Origin: Dendrophyllia cribrosa
Taxonomy: Eukaryota; Cnidaria; Anthozoa; Scleractinia; Dendrophylliidae
DNA length: 64,000 bases
Direction of reading: 5' to 3'
Assembly (NCBI GenBank): GCA_024195265.1
Contig: JAJLRJ010000006.1
Location: 12,403,139-12,467,138 of the forward strand
Part shown: piece by piece, positions 15,271-24,858 of the stretch
How positions within the stretch are numbered: position 1 is the first letter of the stretch
How the letters are laid out: the number at the start of each line of letters is the position of its first letter
The notes under the pieces: model-generated
Database searches by the model: none
What the model saw: only the letters and a program-made list of their open reading frames with translations
What the model was told of the DNA's origin: nothing
Translations under genes and position numbers: made by a program

Positions 15271-16578
15271 TCAGTTCTTGATAAACAAAACTCGTTGCCA
15301 ATCTCCCTCCTCCTCCCAAAACTGACCTCGAGCTCGGAACCTCCATTGTCCTTGTGGGAGATAATAATTGAAATCTTCTTCGCTGGGAAAAGATCCATAA
15401 CAACGTTCATGAAAAAACTGAGCAAAATCCTCATAGTTTTTCACAACTCCATAGTCAAATGAATCTAGGTTGAAGATTACTTGTTTGTCATTTTCTCCAG
15501 CCAGTCTATCCACACTACTATCTTCCCATAGAGTGAATTCATTGAAAGTGTTTAATATGCGCTTCCAAATTTCAAGGCGCTTGCCCCTCGAAACTTGCTC
15601 TTTTATAATCCATTCTTTCTCCGCTTTTTCCTCCATTCTAGCGATATTTTCATCTATTTCCTTTCCTCGTCTTTCGTTATATTCCTTTTGTTCCTTGGTT
15701 GAGAGCTTGAACCAATCGTTGACAGCCAGAGCCTGCATTTCCCTACTATCTTCCTCCTCAACAGGAAAAGGAATTTGATCTTGTGGTTGAGGGATTGGTA
15801 GAATTCGTGGTTGAGGGATAGGTGGTTTCCTTCGTGGTTGGGGGATTGGTGGTTTCCTTCGTGGTTGGGGGATTGGTGGTTTCTTTCGTGGTTGGGGGAT
15901 TGGCGGAACTTGATTTTCTTCTTTTAACTTTCGTGGTTGGGGAATGGGTTTGGGAGGAAGAGATGGCGGTGTTGGTTTCTCAACTTTTTCCACTTTGAAT
16001 TTTTCTCCATCACTTCTTCGTGTGAAACTGTTTCTCCCACTTTTCAACGCATTGCGAATGGTCCCTGAATCAATTCCCAGTTCCTTTGTAGCTGCTGAAA
16101 CACTGGGAAAAATGGTTGTTGTTGACGATGATGAAATACGGATGGGGATGGATTGAATCTTCTTTGGAGTTGGCATTTCATCTTCCAACCAGGGATCGAC
16201 CAACGGTCCTTTTTCAAAGGTTCTTGACAGGAAGAATTTCTTCCCATCTTTTTTAACATAACGACCTTCATAATTGCAAAATCTATTGAAGGAGGCATAG
16301 ATTGCCTGACGAGTCACTCCAATCCACTGAGCCATCTCAGACATTGTTTCAAAAGTTTTCAGGGGTGGTCCGTTGGGAGAATCATGAACTGCCAATCGAT
16401 CTTGAGTTTGATTCACAACCCTGACTTCTCTGCCTTGGAGCGTGAAAACATTCTTCCCTTCATTGATTGCCTTGTTGAGAGTTTTTGGAGTGAACTTCAT
16501 AAATCTTGCAAGAGCCGCCTGTGAAGCAAATCTTTCACTGAGGCGTTCTTTTGAGAAAGCATCTATCAAAACCCACAT
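15271..16578 (-). CDS. Triple HTH (NUMOD/IENR1-like) protein with PxxPxR array
   Basis: The start at ATG 16578 gives 435 residues. Three consecutive helix-turn-helix modules are visible: ASQAALARFMKFTPKTL, TMSEMAQWIGVTRQAIY, and PSVSAATKELGIDSGTI. Each is followed by a short beta segment, as in NUMOD1/IENR1 DNA-binding repeats. A proline-rich stretch with about five PPIPQPR units (class II SH3-ligand pattern PxxPxR) and an acidic/aromatic C-terminus follow. It is probably a regulator of the element; the SH3 link is speculative. Large direct repeats flank the gene. Confidence 0.65.
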   Translation of the reverse strand: MWVLIDAFSKERLSERFASQAALARFMKFTPKTLNKAINEGKNVFTLQGREVRVVNQTQDRLAVHDSPNGPPLKTFETMSEMAQWIGVTRQAIYASFNRFCNYEGRYVKKDGKKFFLSRTFEKGPLVDPWLEDEMPTPKKIQSIPIRISSSSTTTIFPSVSAATKELGIDSGTIRNALKSGRNSFTRRSDGEKFKVEKVEKPTPPSLPPKPIPQPRKLKEENQVPPIPQPRKKPPIPQPRRKPPIPQPRRKPPIPQPRILPIPQPQDQIPFPVEEEDSREMQALAVNDWFKLSTKEQKEYNERRGKEIDENIARMEEKAEKEWIIKEQVSRGKRLEIWKRILNTFNEFTLWEDSSVDRLAGENDKQVIFNLDSFDYGVVKNYEDFAQFFHERCYGSFPSEEDFNYYLPQGQWRFRARGQFWEEEGDWQRVLFIKN

Positions 16579-16795
16579 TTTGATAGGTGTCAAAAAATGA
16601 AAAGAAAACCACAAGAATGTTCTCAAAGTTTTCTGAAAAAAGATTTTGTGAAATGATTTTCTGGAGAAGATTTCCAAATGGATTTTGTGAAATGATTTTC
16701 TGGAGAAAGATTTCTATCCCACATTTGGGGTTTTGTTAAATAATTTACCCCACATTTGGGATTTTGTCAATCTTTTTCCCACCAAAAAGTTTTCT

Positions 16796-17400
16796 AACCC
16801 GCACAGTGGCAAATGACAAAAGATGTTTCTGCCAAAATTTATCAGGAGAATATTTTTTGTTTTTCATTGAAAAGTTCATCCAGGGTAAAGAAATTTAAAA
16901 ATAAAAAAAATAAAAACAAAAAATAAATTTTCACAGCCTCCTGAGGAAAATAAAAAAATGAAAAAAGATGTTTCTGCCAAAATTTATCAGGAGAATATTT
17001 TTTGTTTTTCATCCCACATTTGAGATAAATGACAAATGACAACCTCTACAGTGACAAATGACAAAATGATTTTCTGCTAAAATTTATCAGGAGATATATT
17101 TTGTTTCATTGAAAAGTTCTTTCAGGGTAAAGAAATTTAAAAAATCAAAAACAAAAAACAAAAAAACATTTTCATCACAGCTTCCAGAAAAAAACCATAA
17201 ATGACAACCTCTACAATGACAAATGACAATCTTTCCAGTGGTAAATTCAGGGGAAAACAAAATCAACCTCTACAGTGACAAATGACAACCTCTACAGTGA
17301 CAAATGACAATCTTTCCAGTGATAAATTCAGGGGAAAACAAAATCAACCTCTACAGTGACAAATGACAACCTCTACAGTGACAAATGACAAAATGATTTC
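16796..17400 (+). repeat. Non-coding direct and tandem repeats, right block
   Basis: 16800-17035 repeats the left block. From about 17040 to 17400 a unit of about 22 bp with ACCTCTACAGTGACAAATGA recurs roughly six times, interspersed with a longer unit (ATCTTTCCAGTG...AATTCAGGGGAAAACAAAATC) in two or three copies. No frame is open; an origin, enhancer or terminator role is possible. Confidence 0.8.
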
Positions 17401-17417
17401 ACATCACAGATGTCAAA

Positions 17418-18047
17418 TCAAACTTCATCTTCATCCTCATCCTCATTCTTATCCTCATATTCATCAAAAGCTGATGCAGTTTGTACCACCTCCTCCACAA
17501 GAACTTCATCAACAATCGCTGTGATAGATTTTACATTTCCGCAGAAAAGATGTTTGATAGAAAAAACAACTTGCCCAAAAAGTGGCATAGAGATAAGTTC
17601 TTTTTGTTTCAAGATAGGCTTCTTTTTCCCGTTTGTCAGCTCCCAGAAACGACAGGAGAAATCTGTTTTGGGGATCTTGGAAGAATAAATCTTGGCGAAA
17701 ATCTTTTCCTGCTCAGATTTATCCACTTTCAAGAGAGTGAAATCTTCAGCATGATACTTAGCAAAAGACGGAGAAAGTTTCTTCACTTCCGGTTGTTTTT
17801 TCATTGCAAGTGAGCGAAGATGAGCTTCCAGTTTGTGAAAAAAGGGAATGTTTTCTTCAGGAAGATTAATCCCCAGTGAAAAAGATTCCCCTTCATGAGC
17901 AAAGATTTTAAACTTTGTTCTGAGTTTCAGTTGAAGTTTTTTTTCATCGAGAGAACAGGGGAGTAGACAATAGGAAATCTTTCCAGAGGTTCGTTTTTGA
18001 GGATCTTCAAGAATGATTTCGGAAACAGAGACTTTTTCAGGATTCAT
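17418..18047 (-). CDS. Putative single-stranded DNA-binding protein with acidic tail
   Basis: The 209-residue protein starts MNPEKVSVSE at ATG 18047. A beta-rich body ends in GQVVFSIKHLFCGNVKSITAIVDEVLVEE, and the C-terminus is strongly acidic (DEYEDKNEDEDEDEV). An OB-like beta body plus acidic tail is the design of replication SSBs such as phage T7 gp2.5 and NCLDV relatives. It lies next to the PolB end of the element, which fits. The call is structural intuition, not demonstrated homology. Confidence 0.45.
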   Translation of the reverse strand: MNPEKVSVSEIILEDPQKRTSGKISYCLLPCSLDEKKLQLKLRTKFKIFAHEGESFSLGINLPEENIPFFHKLEAHLRSLAMKKQPEVKKLSPSFAKYHAEDFTLLKVDKSEQEKIFAKIYSSKIPKTDFSCRFWELTNGKKKPILKQKELISMPLFGQVVFSIKHLFCGNVKSITAIVDEVLVEEVVQTASAFDEYEDKNEDEDEDEV

Positions 18048-18075
18048 TTTCTTGGTGGAGATAAAAAAAATCATT

Positions 18076-18345
18076 TTATTTCCAAATCCATTTCTCCATG
18101 AACTGCATATCTTTTTCAGTTTTTACTGGAAGAAAACCAGTGGCCATATCCACAGCTTTCTGAAAGTTCATTTCCATTTCAACTCCTTTCATCCATGCGA
18201 TTTCTTCCTCCGTCAACCCACATATTTTGTGAAAGCTGGGATGAATCCAAGTTGCATGATTTTTTATTTCAGCCAGTGGGATCTGAGTTTCTTTCACAGA
18301 AAAGATTTCTTTCCCATCGATTATGAAAAGTTTTTCTTCACTCAT
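18076..18345 (-). CDS. Small protein of unknown function (89 aa)
   Basis: Starts MSEEKLFIIDGKEIF at ATG 18345 (ATAAAAAATG). It is acidic with aromatic patches (THPSF-like IHPSFHKICGLTEEEIAW). It lies between the HTH gene and the putative SSB on the same strand with gaps of 23-28 nt. No family recognised. Confidence 0.6.
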   Translation of the reverse strand: MSEEKLFIIDGKEIFSVKETQIPLAEIKNHATWIHPSFHKICGLTEEEIAWMKGVEMEMNFQKAVDMATGFLPVKTEKDMQFMEKWIWK

Positions 18346-18368
18346 TTTTTATCCAATGGAGAAAAAAA

Positions 18369-18860
18369 TCAAACTTGTTCCATAACTTCCACCAAGTCTT
18401 TGTGATTTGCAAAAACTGAAGCGTGATTTCTGGTGGATTTTGGTTTTGATTTCTTTTTGGTTTGTTGAACGATTTTTACATCCCTTTGATTTGCCCTCAA
18501 TTTGTCAATAAGGAAATCAAATTCAGGAGATTTCCATGTAATGTAATGAGTGATATCCTCCGAATCAAGGAAATGTTTTTTCTTCTTGAGAATTTGATTG
18601 AAAAAAACTGTGCTTGAAATTCCAAACTTTTCTAGTTCAACATAATCAAAAATATCTTCTCCATCAACTTGGAGAAAGGGTTCATCTGTCCTTTCTTCCT
18701 GAATGAAAAAAACTTTTCCATCTTTCCTTTTGAATTTTTTGTTTTCTCTTTTGAGGACTCTCCAAATGTTGGTGGTAGGAATATTTGTTTCTTGACTGGC
18801 TTCCTTGAATGTGTAGAAAATTTGTTTTTCTTTTCCTTCTTCTTGGATTGAAAATTTCAT
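18369..18860 (-). CDS. HTH (NUMOD-like) protein
   Basis: The 163-residue protein has an N-terminal helix-turn-helix (TFKEASQETNIPTTNIWRVL) followed by KFKRKDGKVFFIQEE, the same module as in the triple-HTH protein. The middle is acidic/aromatic and the C-terminus basic (KKKSKPKS). It starts divergently from PolB across 39 bp, so it could regulate polymerase expression. Confidence 0.6.
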   Translation of the reverse strand: MKFSIQEEGKEKQIFYTFKEASQETNIPTTNIWRVLKRENKKFKRKDGKVFFIQEERTDEPFLQVDGEDIFDYVELEKFGISSTVFFNQILKKKKHFLDSEDITHYITWKSPEFDFLIDKLRANQRDVKIVQQTKKKSKPKSTRNHASVFANHKDLVEVMEQV

Positions 18861-18902
18861 TTTATTTGGGAAAATATTTTGTTTGTTTAACCAAATAAAA
18901 TG
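18858..18902. promoter_or_regulatory. Divergent promoter with 12-bp inverted repeat spanning both starts
   Basis: CATTTTATTTGG (18858-18869) and CCAAATAAAATG (18891-18902) are perfect inverted copies. Each contains the start codon of its gene (HTH on minus, PolB on plus). The 21-bp centre is AT-rich. Confidence 0.6.
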
Positions 18903-21900
18903 AGACTCAAAGAGTTAAGAAATTGGGCTCGTGAAGAAGGAATTGTTGGATATTCCCGAATGTCTAAAGAAGAACTTGAAGAACTTTGGGAAGAATCGCA
19001 ACCCGAAAGACCGAGAAAGAAAGGAAAACTCCCTCCCCGAATGAAGTTCACAGCCCCGAAAACCCTTTTGGATTCGAGAAATAAAAAAATTTCAGCGCCT
19101 ATTTTAGTTCCGGAACAAAGTAATTTTCCTTCCAGAGAAATTCCTTCAATCATTGAACAAAATGTGGAAACTGTTGTCGATTGGTTGAATTGGTTGGAAA
19201 GTGCAGATGATGTTGATGTCCGATGAAGAACAAATCCTGCAGTTGAACGACTGAAAAGACAGATTGCTGAATTATGGGAACATGATTTTGTTGTTGAAGA
19301 AAGAGAATCCGCTTTGAGAGGTTTTGCGAGATCATATGGCATCGCCGGCAGACCAGGTTTTGCTCCCAGAGAATTTTTGGAGACGGCGAGTCGGAAACTC
19401 ATTGATTTGTTTGAGAGGAACAAAAGAACAAAGACAAAGATGATTCTTTCCTGTCGAATGAGTCGCACGGATTTGTCAACTGGAGAAGTGATTGAGGAGG
19501 TGGTTGATTTCCATTCCCGAATTGAAGTGAATTTGGAAGGAACATCCAGAGAAGAGATGCTCGATCACATGGTTGAAAGAATTCTTGAAAATCTTGCGAA
19601 TTTTCAAAGGAGAGGATCTAATTGGAGATTTGAGGAAGTGACAGATTTGAAGATTCTTTTCACCGAGTATCGACCATTGGGTGGAAGTTCTTATATTCCA
19701 CTTCCTGTCACATTGAAAAACAAGAAAGCTGTGGTGAATTTGAAGAATAATGATGAAATGTGTTTCAAATGGAGTGCGACAAGAGCTTGCTTCCCAGTGG
19801 AGAAAAATGCAGAAAGAATTTCAAGAGAATTGAGGCAGCAAGCGGAAAGCCTCAATTGGGAAAGAATTTCATTTCCAACTCCCCTGAGTGATATTGGGAA
19901 ATTCGAACGGAGGAATTTGGGATTGGCTGTGAATGTTTTTGGGTTTGAAGGTGGATGTGTTTTTCCCCTGAGAATTTCTAAAGCGAAAGGAAGAATGATT
20001 GATCTATTGTGGATCAAAGACGACTCGAAAACTCACTTCTGTTGGATCAGAAGTCTCAGTCGTCTTTTGACGAATCAAATGACAAAACACAATGGTGCAG
20101 TTGTTTTCTGCAGAAGATGTTTGAACCATTTCCCCAATGAAGAAAGATTGGAGAAACATATGGCATCATGTGAACAATTTGAAGCTGTGAAAATTGTTAT
20201 GCCAGTTGAAGGTTCAACCGTGAAATTCAAGAATTTCAACAGGAAAATGATTTTTCCATTTGTGATCTATGCCGATTTTGAAGCGAGACAACTCCCCGTT
20301 TCATCTGCGGGACCAAATCTAATGGTAAGTTTCACGGAGAAATTTCAAAAGCACATTCCCTGTTCTTTCGCTTTCCATGTCGTTTCACCTTTTGTGAAAC
20401 GAGATCCAGTTTTATTTCGAGCAGAAAATGATTCCGTGGATGTTGGGGAAAGATTCGTGAAAGATTTGGTGCAGTTTGTGAAAGGAATTCAAGAAGAGGT
20501 GAAGTTCCCGAAGCGGATGAAATTTGGGAGGAAAGAGAAAGAAAAATTTGATGCAGCAACTGTTTGTTGGATCTGTGAAAAAGAATGGGAGTTGGGAGAA
20601 AAGCCAGTCAGGGATCACTGCCACTTTTCTGGAGAATTCAGGGGAGCCGCTCATGACAATTGCAACCTGAACTTCAGGAAACCAAAATTCACCCCTGTGT
20701 TTTTCCACAACCTGACTGGTTATGACGCTCATCTTTTCGTGAAAAATCTGGGAAAGATTGAAGGAGATATCACTTGCATCCCCAACAACGAAGAAAAATA
20801 TATCTCCTTCTCCAAAAAGATTCTGTTGGGAACAAGATTGAATGAGAAAGGGAAAGTTGTGAAAATTTGGCATGAAATTCGATTTCTGGATTCAGCTAGA
20901 TTCATGGCAGCTCCCTTGGGAAACTTGGTGAAGAATTTGACGGACGAAGACTTCCTGGAAACTCAGAAAGTCTTTGGAGAAAAATGGAAGTGGATGAAAC
21001 GGAAAGGAGTTTTTCCATATGAATGGTTGGATTCAGTCGAGAAATTTCGGGAGGAAAAACTGCCTGAGAAATCCACCTTCTTCTCCAAATTGAATGATGA
21101 GGGTGTCTCCGATGAAGACTTCGAGCACGCCTGGAAAGTTTGGAAAGAAATGGAGATGAACAATATGGGAGATTTCCACGATGCATATCTAAAATCAGAT
21201 GTGACTTTATTGGCGGATGTGTTTCAAGAATTCAGGAAAGTTTGTCGGAAACATTATGACGTCGATCCTGCATGGTTTTACACTTCTCCCGGTTTGGCTT
21301 GGGATGCAGCTTTGAAGGAAAGCGGAGTTGAATTGGAACTGCTGAATGACCCAGATATGTTGCTTTTCTTTGAAAGAGGAATTCGTGGAGGTGTTTCAAC
21401 CATCCTTCACAGGAGAGCAAGGGCAAATAACAAATTCATGGGAGATGATTTCAATCCGAAACAACCTAGCACATTCGTTCCCTATTGGGATGCAAATAGC
21501 CTCTATGCTTGGGCAATGACAAATCCTCTCCCAGTGGGTGGGTTTGAGTGGATGAACGAAGAAGAATTGAAAAACTGGGAACATGAAAGTTGTGTATTGG
21601 AAGTGGACGTGGAAATCCCAGATGAATTGCATGATTTCTTCAATGACCTGCCGCCTCTTCCAGAGAGAGTTGTGACGGAAGGAGTGGAAAAGTTGATTCC
21701 CAACTTGAATGATAAAGAAAAGTTAATTGTGCATCGGAAAATCTTGAAACAAGCTCTGGATCTGGGCTGCCGCTTGAAGAAGATTTGGAGAGGAGTGAAA
21801 TTCAAAGAAGAAAAATGGTTGGACTCCTTCATTCGAAAAAACATTGTGTTGAGACAAAAATCCAAGAATGCCTTTGAGAAAGATTTCTTCAAGTTGATGA

Positions 21901-22832
21901 ACAACGCTGTCTTCGGAAAAACAATGGAAAACATCAGAAAGAGAATTGACTTCCATTTGGCGACATCGCAAGAACAACTGGTGAAATTCTCTTCCAAATG
22001 CAACTTTGAGCATTGGACAGTGTTTGATGAAAATTTAATTGGAGTTCATATGAAGCGAATCAAAATGATTTTCAACAAACCTGTTTTTGTAGGGCAAGCA
22101 ATTTTAGACATTTCAAAGACTTTGATCTATGACTTCCACTATGAATATGTCAAAAAGAAATGGGAAAAAGCTCAGTTGTGTTTCACTGACACTGACTCCC
22201 TGCTCTATGAAATTGAAACAGAAAATTTGTTTGCGGACATCGCAGGAGATATTGATGCGAAATTTGATACTTCCGAATTTTCTGAAAAGCATCCTTGCGT
22301 TGTGGATGGTACTCTGGAGAGGAAAAACAAGAAAGTTTTGGGACTGATGAAAGATGAAACTCGTGGAGAAACCATTGAAGAATTTGTGGGATTGAGATCA
22401 AAACTATATTCCTTCAAGTTGTATGGAGGCGGGGGAACAAAGAAATGTAAAGGTGTAAAAAAGAAAGTTGTGAAAAAGCGACTCTCGCATGAAGACTTTG
22501 TTGCCTGCTTGGAAAGCCAAAAACCGGCAATGAGACAGATGAATTGCATCAGAAGTTGGAAGCATGAACTCTTTTCCCAAACTGTGAACAAAACTGCATT
22601 GAGTGCAAATGATGACAAACGATTTGTGTGTGAAGATGGGATTGCCACTCTCGCTTGGGGGCATTGGCGACTTGAGAGAATGGGGGAGAAAGAGCCGCCA
22701 CGAGTGAAATCTGATGAAAAACAACGGATAGTTGAGGCGGGTTGGGAAGAAGTTCAAAAAGAACCACCACGAGTGAAATTTGATGGAAAACAACAGATTG
22801 AGGAGTTATTGGGGATGGTTGGGATTGTTTGA
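18900..22832 (+). CDS. Protein-primed DNA polymerase B, one in-frame TGA
   Basis: The frame runs from ATG 18900 to 22832 and is interrupted only by TGA at 19224-19226. A SAP-like N-terminal helix pair (LKELRNWAREEGIVGYSRMSKEEL) precedes the stop. After it come a zinc finger (CRRCLNHF...HMASC), Exo I (YADFEA), a Cys/His cluster of endonuclease-VII type (CWIC...DHCHFSGEFRGAAHDNCN), Exo II (HNLTGYDAHLF), Exo III (YLKSDVTLLADV), Pol A (YWDANSLYAWAM), Pol B (KLMNNAVFGKTMEN) and Pol C (FTDTDSLLYE). It should replicate the linear genome using a terminal-protein primer, possibly from its own N-terminal region. The C-terminus carries two PPRVK(S/F)D repeats. The TGA sits after a CG-ending codon and may be CpG decay or a readthrough site; the next in-frame ATG is at 19440. 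Confidence 0.9.
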
Positions 22833-23113
22833 ATTTTATGCTGAATTTGGCGTTTTAGTAGTTAGTCATTGAGAAAGCTGGCTCACTTCTATTTCACGCT
22901 AATTTCGAACGTATTTCATTGCGTAGACATTCCCTAAGTTCAACGCAATAGGAACTCGTTCCTCATATCACACAACCTATTCAAGTCAATGGGAAACGTG
23001 TCAGATTAGTGTGAGATAGATTTGAGCCAGTTTTAACAATAAACTATACAATGAAATACGTTCGAAATTAGCGTGAAATAGAAGTGAGCCAGCTTTCTCA
23101 ATGACTAACTACT
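22831..23113 (-). repeat. Polinton right terminal repeat
   Basis: The 257-bp quasi-palindrome at 22857-23113 matches 3764-4020 at all but about one position, in the same (direct) orientation. The adjoining inner 26 bp (22831-22856) is the inverted counterpart of 4021-4045. It ends CTAACTACT before GACAGT. Confidence 0.95.
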
Positions 23114-23119
23114 GACAGT
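23114..23119. repeat. Polinton target-site duplication, right (GACAGT)
   Basis: This matches 3758-3763 exactly. Confidence 0.95.
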
Positions 23120-23388
23120 GTAACCGCTGCTTAGAAGAGCTGTCGAGATTGATTGGATACTGACAAACAATAGTTTTCATTGTCGACTTGTTTAGTATAA
23201 TGTTTTGTTTCTATTGTTTGCCGGTCTTTTGTATGGATCCAATTGGGTTAGATCTTCTGGGAGCTGCTACATCATCCAAGCAGAGAGCATGACACGAGGC
23301 GTGTTGGGAAGGATGCATCAGTCCTAAAATTCCATTGTCGACCAGGAAGCGAGGCCCTGGATCGAGGTTTCTCTCAAGGCGTTCAGGG

Positions 23389-23625
23389 CCGGGTTGTTCA
23401 AAGCGCGGTTAAGCTAACCCAGGGTTAGAATCAATTTTGATTCCAGTTAAATTAATTTAATCAATGGAGATTTTTCCAAAGTATTTTTGCCATTTAGTTT
23501 CGTCTCTGACTTGTCTTCGCATGTAATTAATAATTTGGTTTTGAGAACAATTCTAACAAGAGAAATTAAATCTTTGGTTAAGTTTCAATCCTGGGTTATC
23601 GTTAACCGGCTTTCAAACAACCGGG
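23389..23625. mobile_element. Foldback MITE in kinase intron
   Basis: The ends CCGGGTTGTTCAAAGC and GCTTTCAAACAACCGG are inverted repeats, with inner TTAACC/GGTTAA pairs. It is about 237 bp with no coding capacity. The superfamily is not determined. Confidence 0.55.
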
Positions 23626-23665
23626 TCCCGCTCATAAGTTATAAACCTTTGTCTTTCTTTCATAG

Positions 23666-23706
23666 CTGGGCGTACGGTGTTCTTCTTTGGGAAATGACTA
23701 CCTTAG
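23666..23706 (+). CDS. Receptor tyrosine kinase exon (DVWAYGVLLWEM)
   Basis: The 41-bp exon follows a catag acceptor and ends at a gtatgt donor. Joined to the exon ending at 3021, it completes the kinase subdomain IX motif DVWAYGVLLWEMTTL. The Polinton lies in the preceding intron, which is 20.6 kb with the element. Confidence 0.9.
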
Positions 23707-24230
23707 GTATGTAAGCCAGTTGCGTTTATTGTAACTATCCCTCTGTACGTTTGTTTGTTGTCTTTTGCTTAGTTAAAATCTCAGAAATAATTTGTTTTAC
23801 AATATTATGATGGTCCAGTTAATAATTTAGAATGTCTCACAAAAATGATATTGCATCGGCTTTTATACATTACAATGGCATGTAAAAAGTAATGCGTATG
23901 TGAAGTTTCTTCCATGACCTTATTTAGAAACTGTATTGACGAATAAATTCTATAAACGCCCCAGTCTGGAAGGCTGGGGAGAAGGGGGGATGTTGGCACA
24001 GGTTTGGTTCCTCCGGGCGAAAAATGTTTTTCTTTCTTGTGTTGAGCATTGAAATTGATGTTTACACAGTTTACTGTTGGTTTAAGGTTTGTTGTTTATC
24101 GTCTCATCATTTGTTAATAGTTTAGTATTTTTAATTACATGTGATCGAGTCTCTCCGCAGCAAAATGTTGATTTTTAAATAAACGTTTTTTCTTCTTCTA
24201 TTAACTTTGTTATTCTCCCGCTCATATTAG

Positions 24231-24327
24231 GAGGCGTTCCTTACCCCTTGCTGACCAACACAGAGTTGTATGAACTGCTCAAAACTGGTTATCGCATGGA
24301 AAGGCCTGACATGTGCTGCGATGAAGT
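24231..24327 (+). CDS. Receptor tyrosine kinase exon (C-lobe)
   Basis: This is a 97-bp exon between an attag acceptor and a gtaagt donor. It encodes GGVPYPLLTNTELYELLKTGYRMERPDMCCDE, the classic C-lobe segment of receptor tyrosine kinases. Its phases (1 in, 2 out) fit both neighbours. Confidence 0.92.
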
Positions 24328-24435
24328 GTAAGTTGCTTATTAATGTAAGCAAAGCAAGCTTAAATTACTGTACATGAAAATTTGGTTTTATTACCCGAGT
24401 TGAGAAGGTAAATATTGGCTACCGTAAAAATATTA

Positions 24436-24534
24436 AAAAAGCTGACGTTTCGAGCGTTCAGGTCTTTCGTCAGAGCGAATCTCTGACGTTCTGACTTGGC
24501 GACTGGGCTTAAAGCGCTCGAAACGTCAGCTTTT
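24436..24534. repeat. Short foldback element (GACGTTTCGAGCG)
   Basis: AAAAAGCTGACGTTTCGAGCG and its complement flank a region of about 58 bp. This inverted repeat type is dispersed in many animal genomes. Confidence 0.6.
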
Positions 24535-24858
24535 CTCTTTTACAGTGGCCAGTTTACCTGATACACACAGTTTATAAAACCAGATTTTCATGTTTCACTC
24601 CCCAACCGACGCAGCACCAGAAAATAGTCCATCAAATCACTATACCCAGCGCTGTATCCATGCTTAACTGAGACCTGCATGAAATCAAGGAAGATATAGA
24701 AAATATGAAAAAGAATACGGCTGACAGGGAAACATTTCGTAAATTGTGAATGGCATTTTCTTGCTAAATCCGTGTGCATAGAGCTTATTGCTGAAACAGT
24801 TGTCATTTGTATTTATTTCTTTAGCTATTCCAAATATGGCCGGATAACGAAATAGAGT

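Larger units (their letters stand above)
3764..23113. mobile_element. Complete Polinton/Maverick, 19,350 bp
   Basis: The element is bounded by terminal repeats, AG...CT ends and a perfect 6-bp target duplication. It encodes the Polinton hallmark set: protein-primed PolB, retroviral-type integrase, packaging ATPase, adenain-like protease, and major and minor capsid proteins. Accessory genes are VLTF3-like, PLA2-like, fibre-like and HTH types. Genes are tightly packed on both strands with 1-14 nt gaps in several blocks. It sits in an intron of a receptor tyrosine kinase, which would otherwise be only about 1.3 kb long. Apart from an in-frame TGA in PolB, the frames are open. Such elements are viewed as integrated adenovirus-like viruses, so this copy may represent a virion-forming lineage. 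Confidence 0.97.

Noticed and set aside
17040..17400. CRISPR-like array
   Set aside because: Repeats are adjacent and variable with no unique spacers, in a eukaryotic element.
19691..22793. Several antisense frames across PolB
   Set aside because: Shadows of the polymerase gene; low-complexity Phe/Ser-rich with no domains.
3764..23113. Bacterial or free viral contamination in the assembly
   Set aside because: The element has a perfect target duplication within a host intron and host exons on both sides in matching phase.
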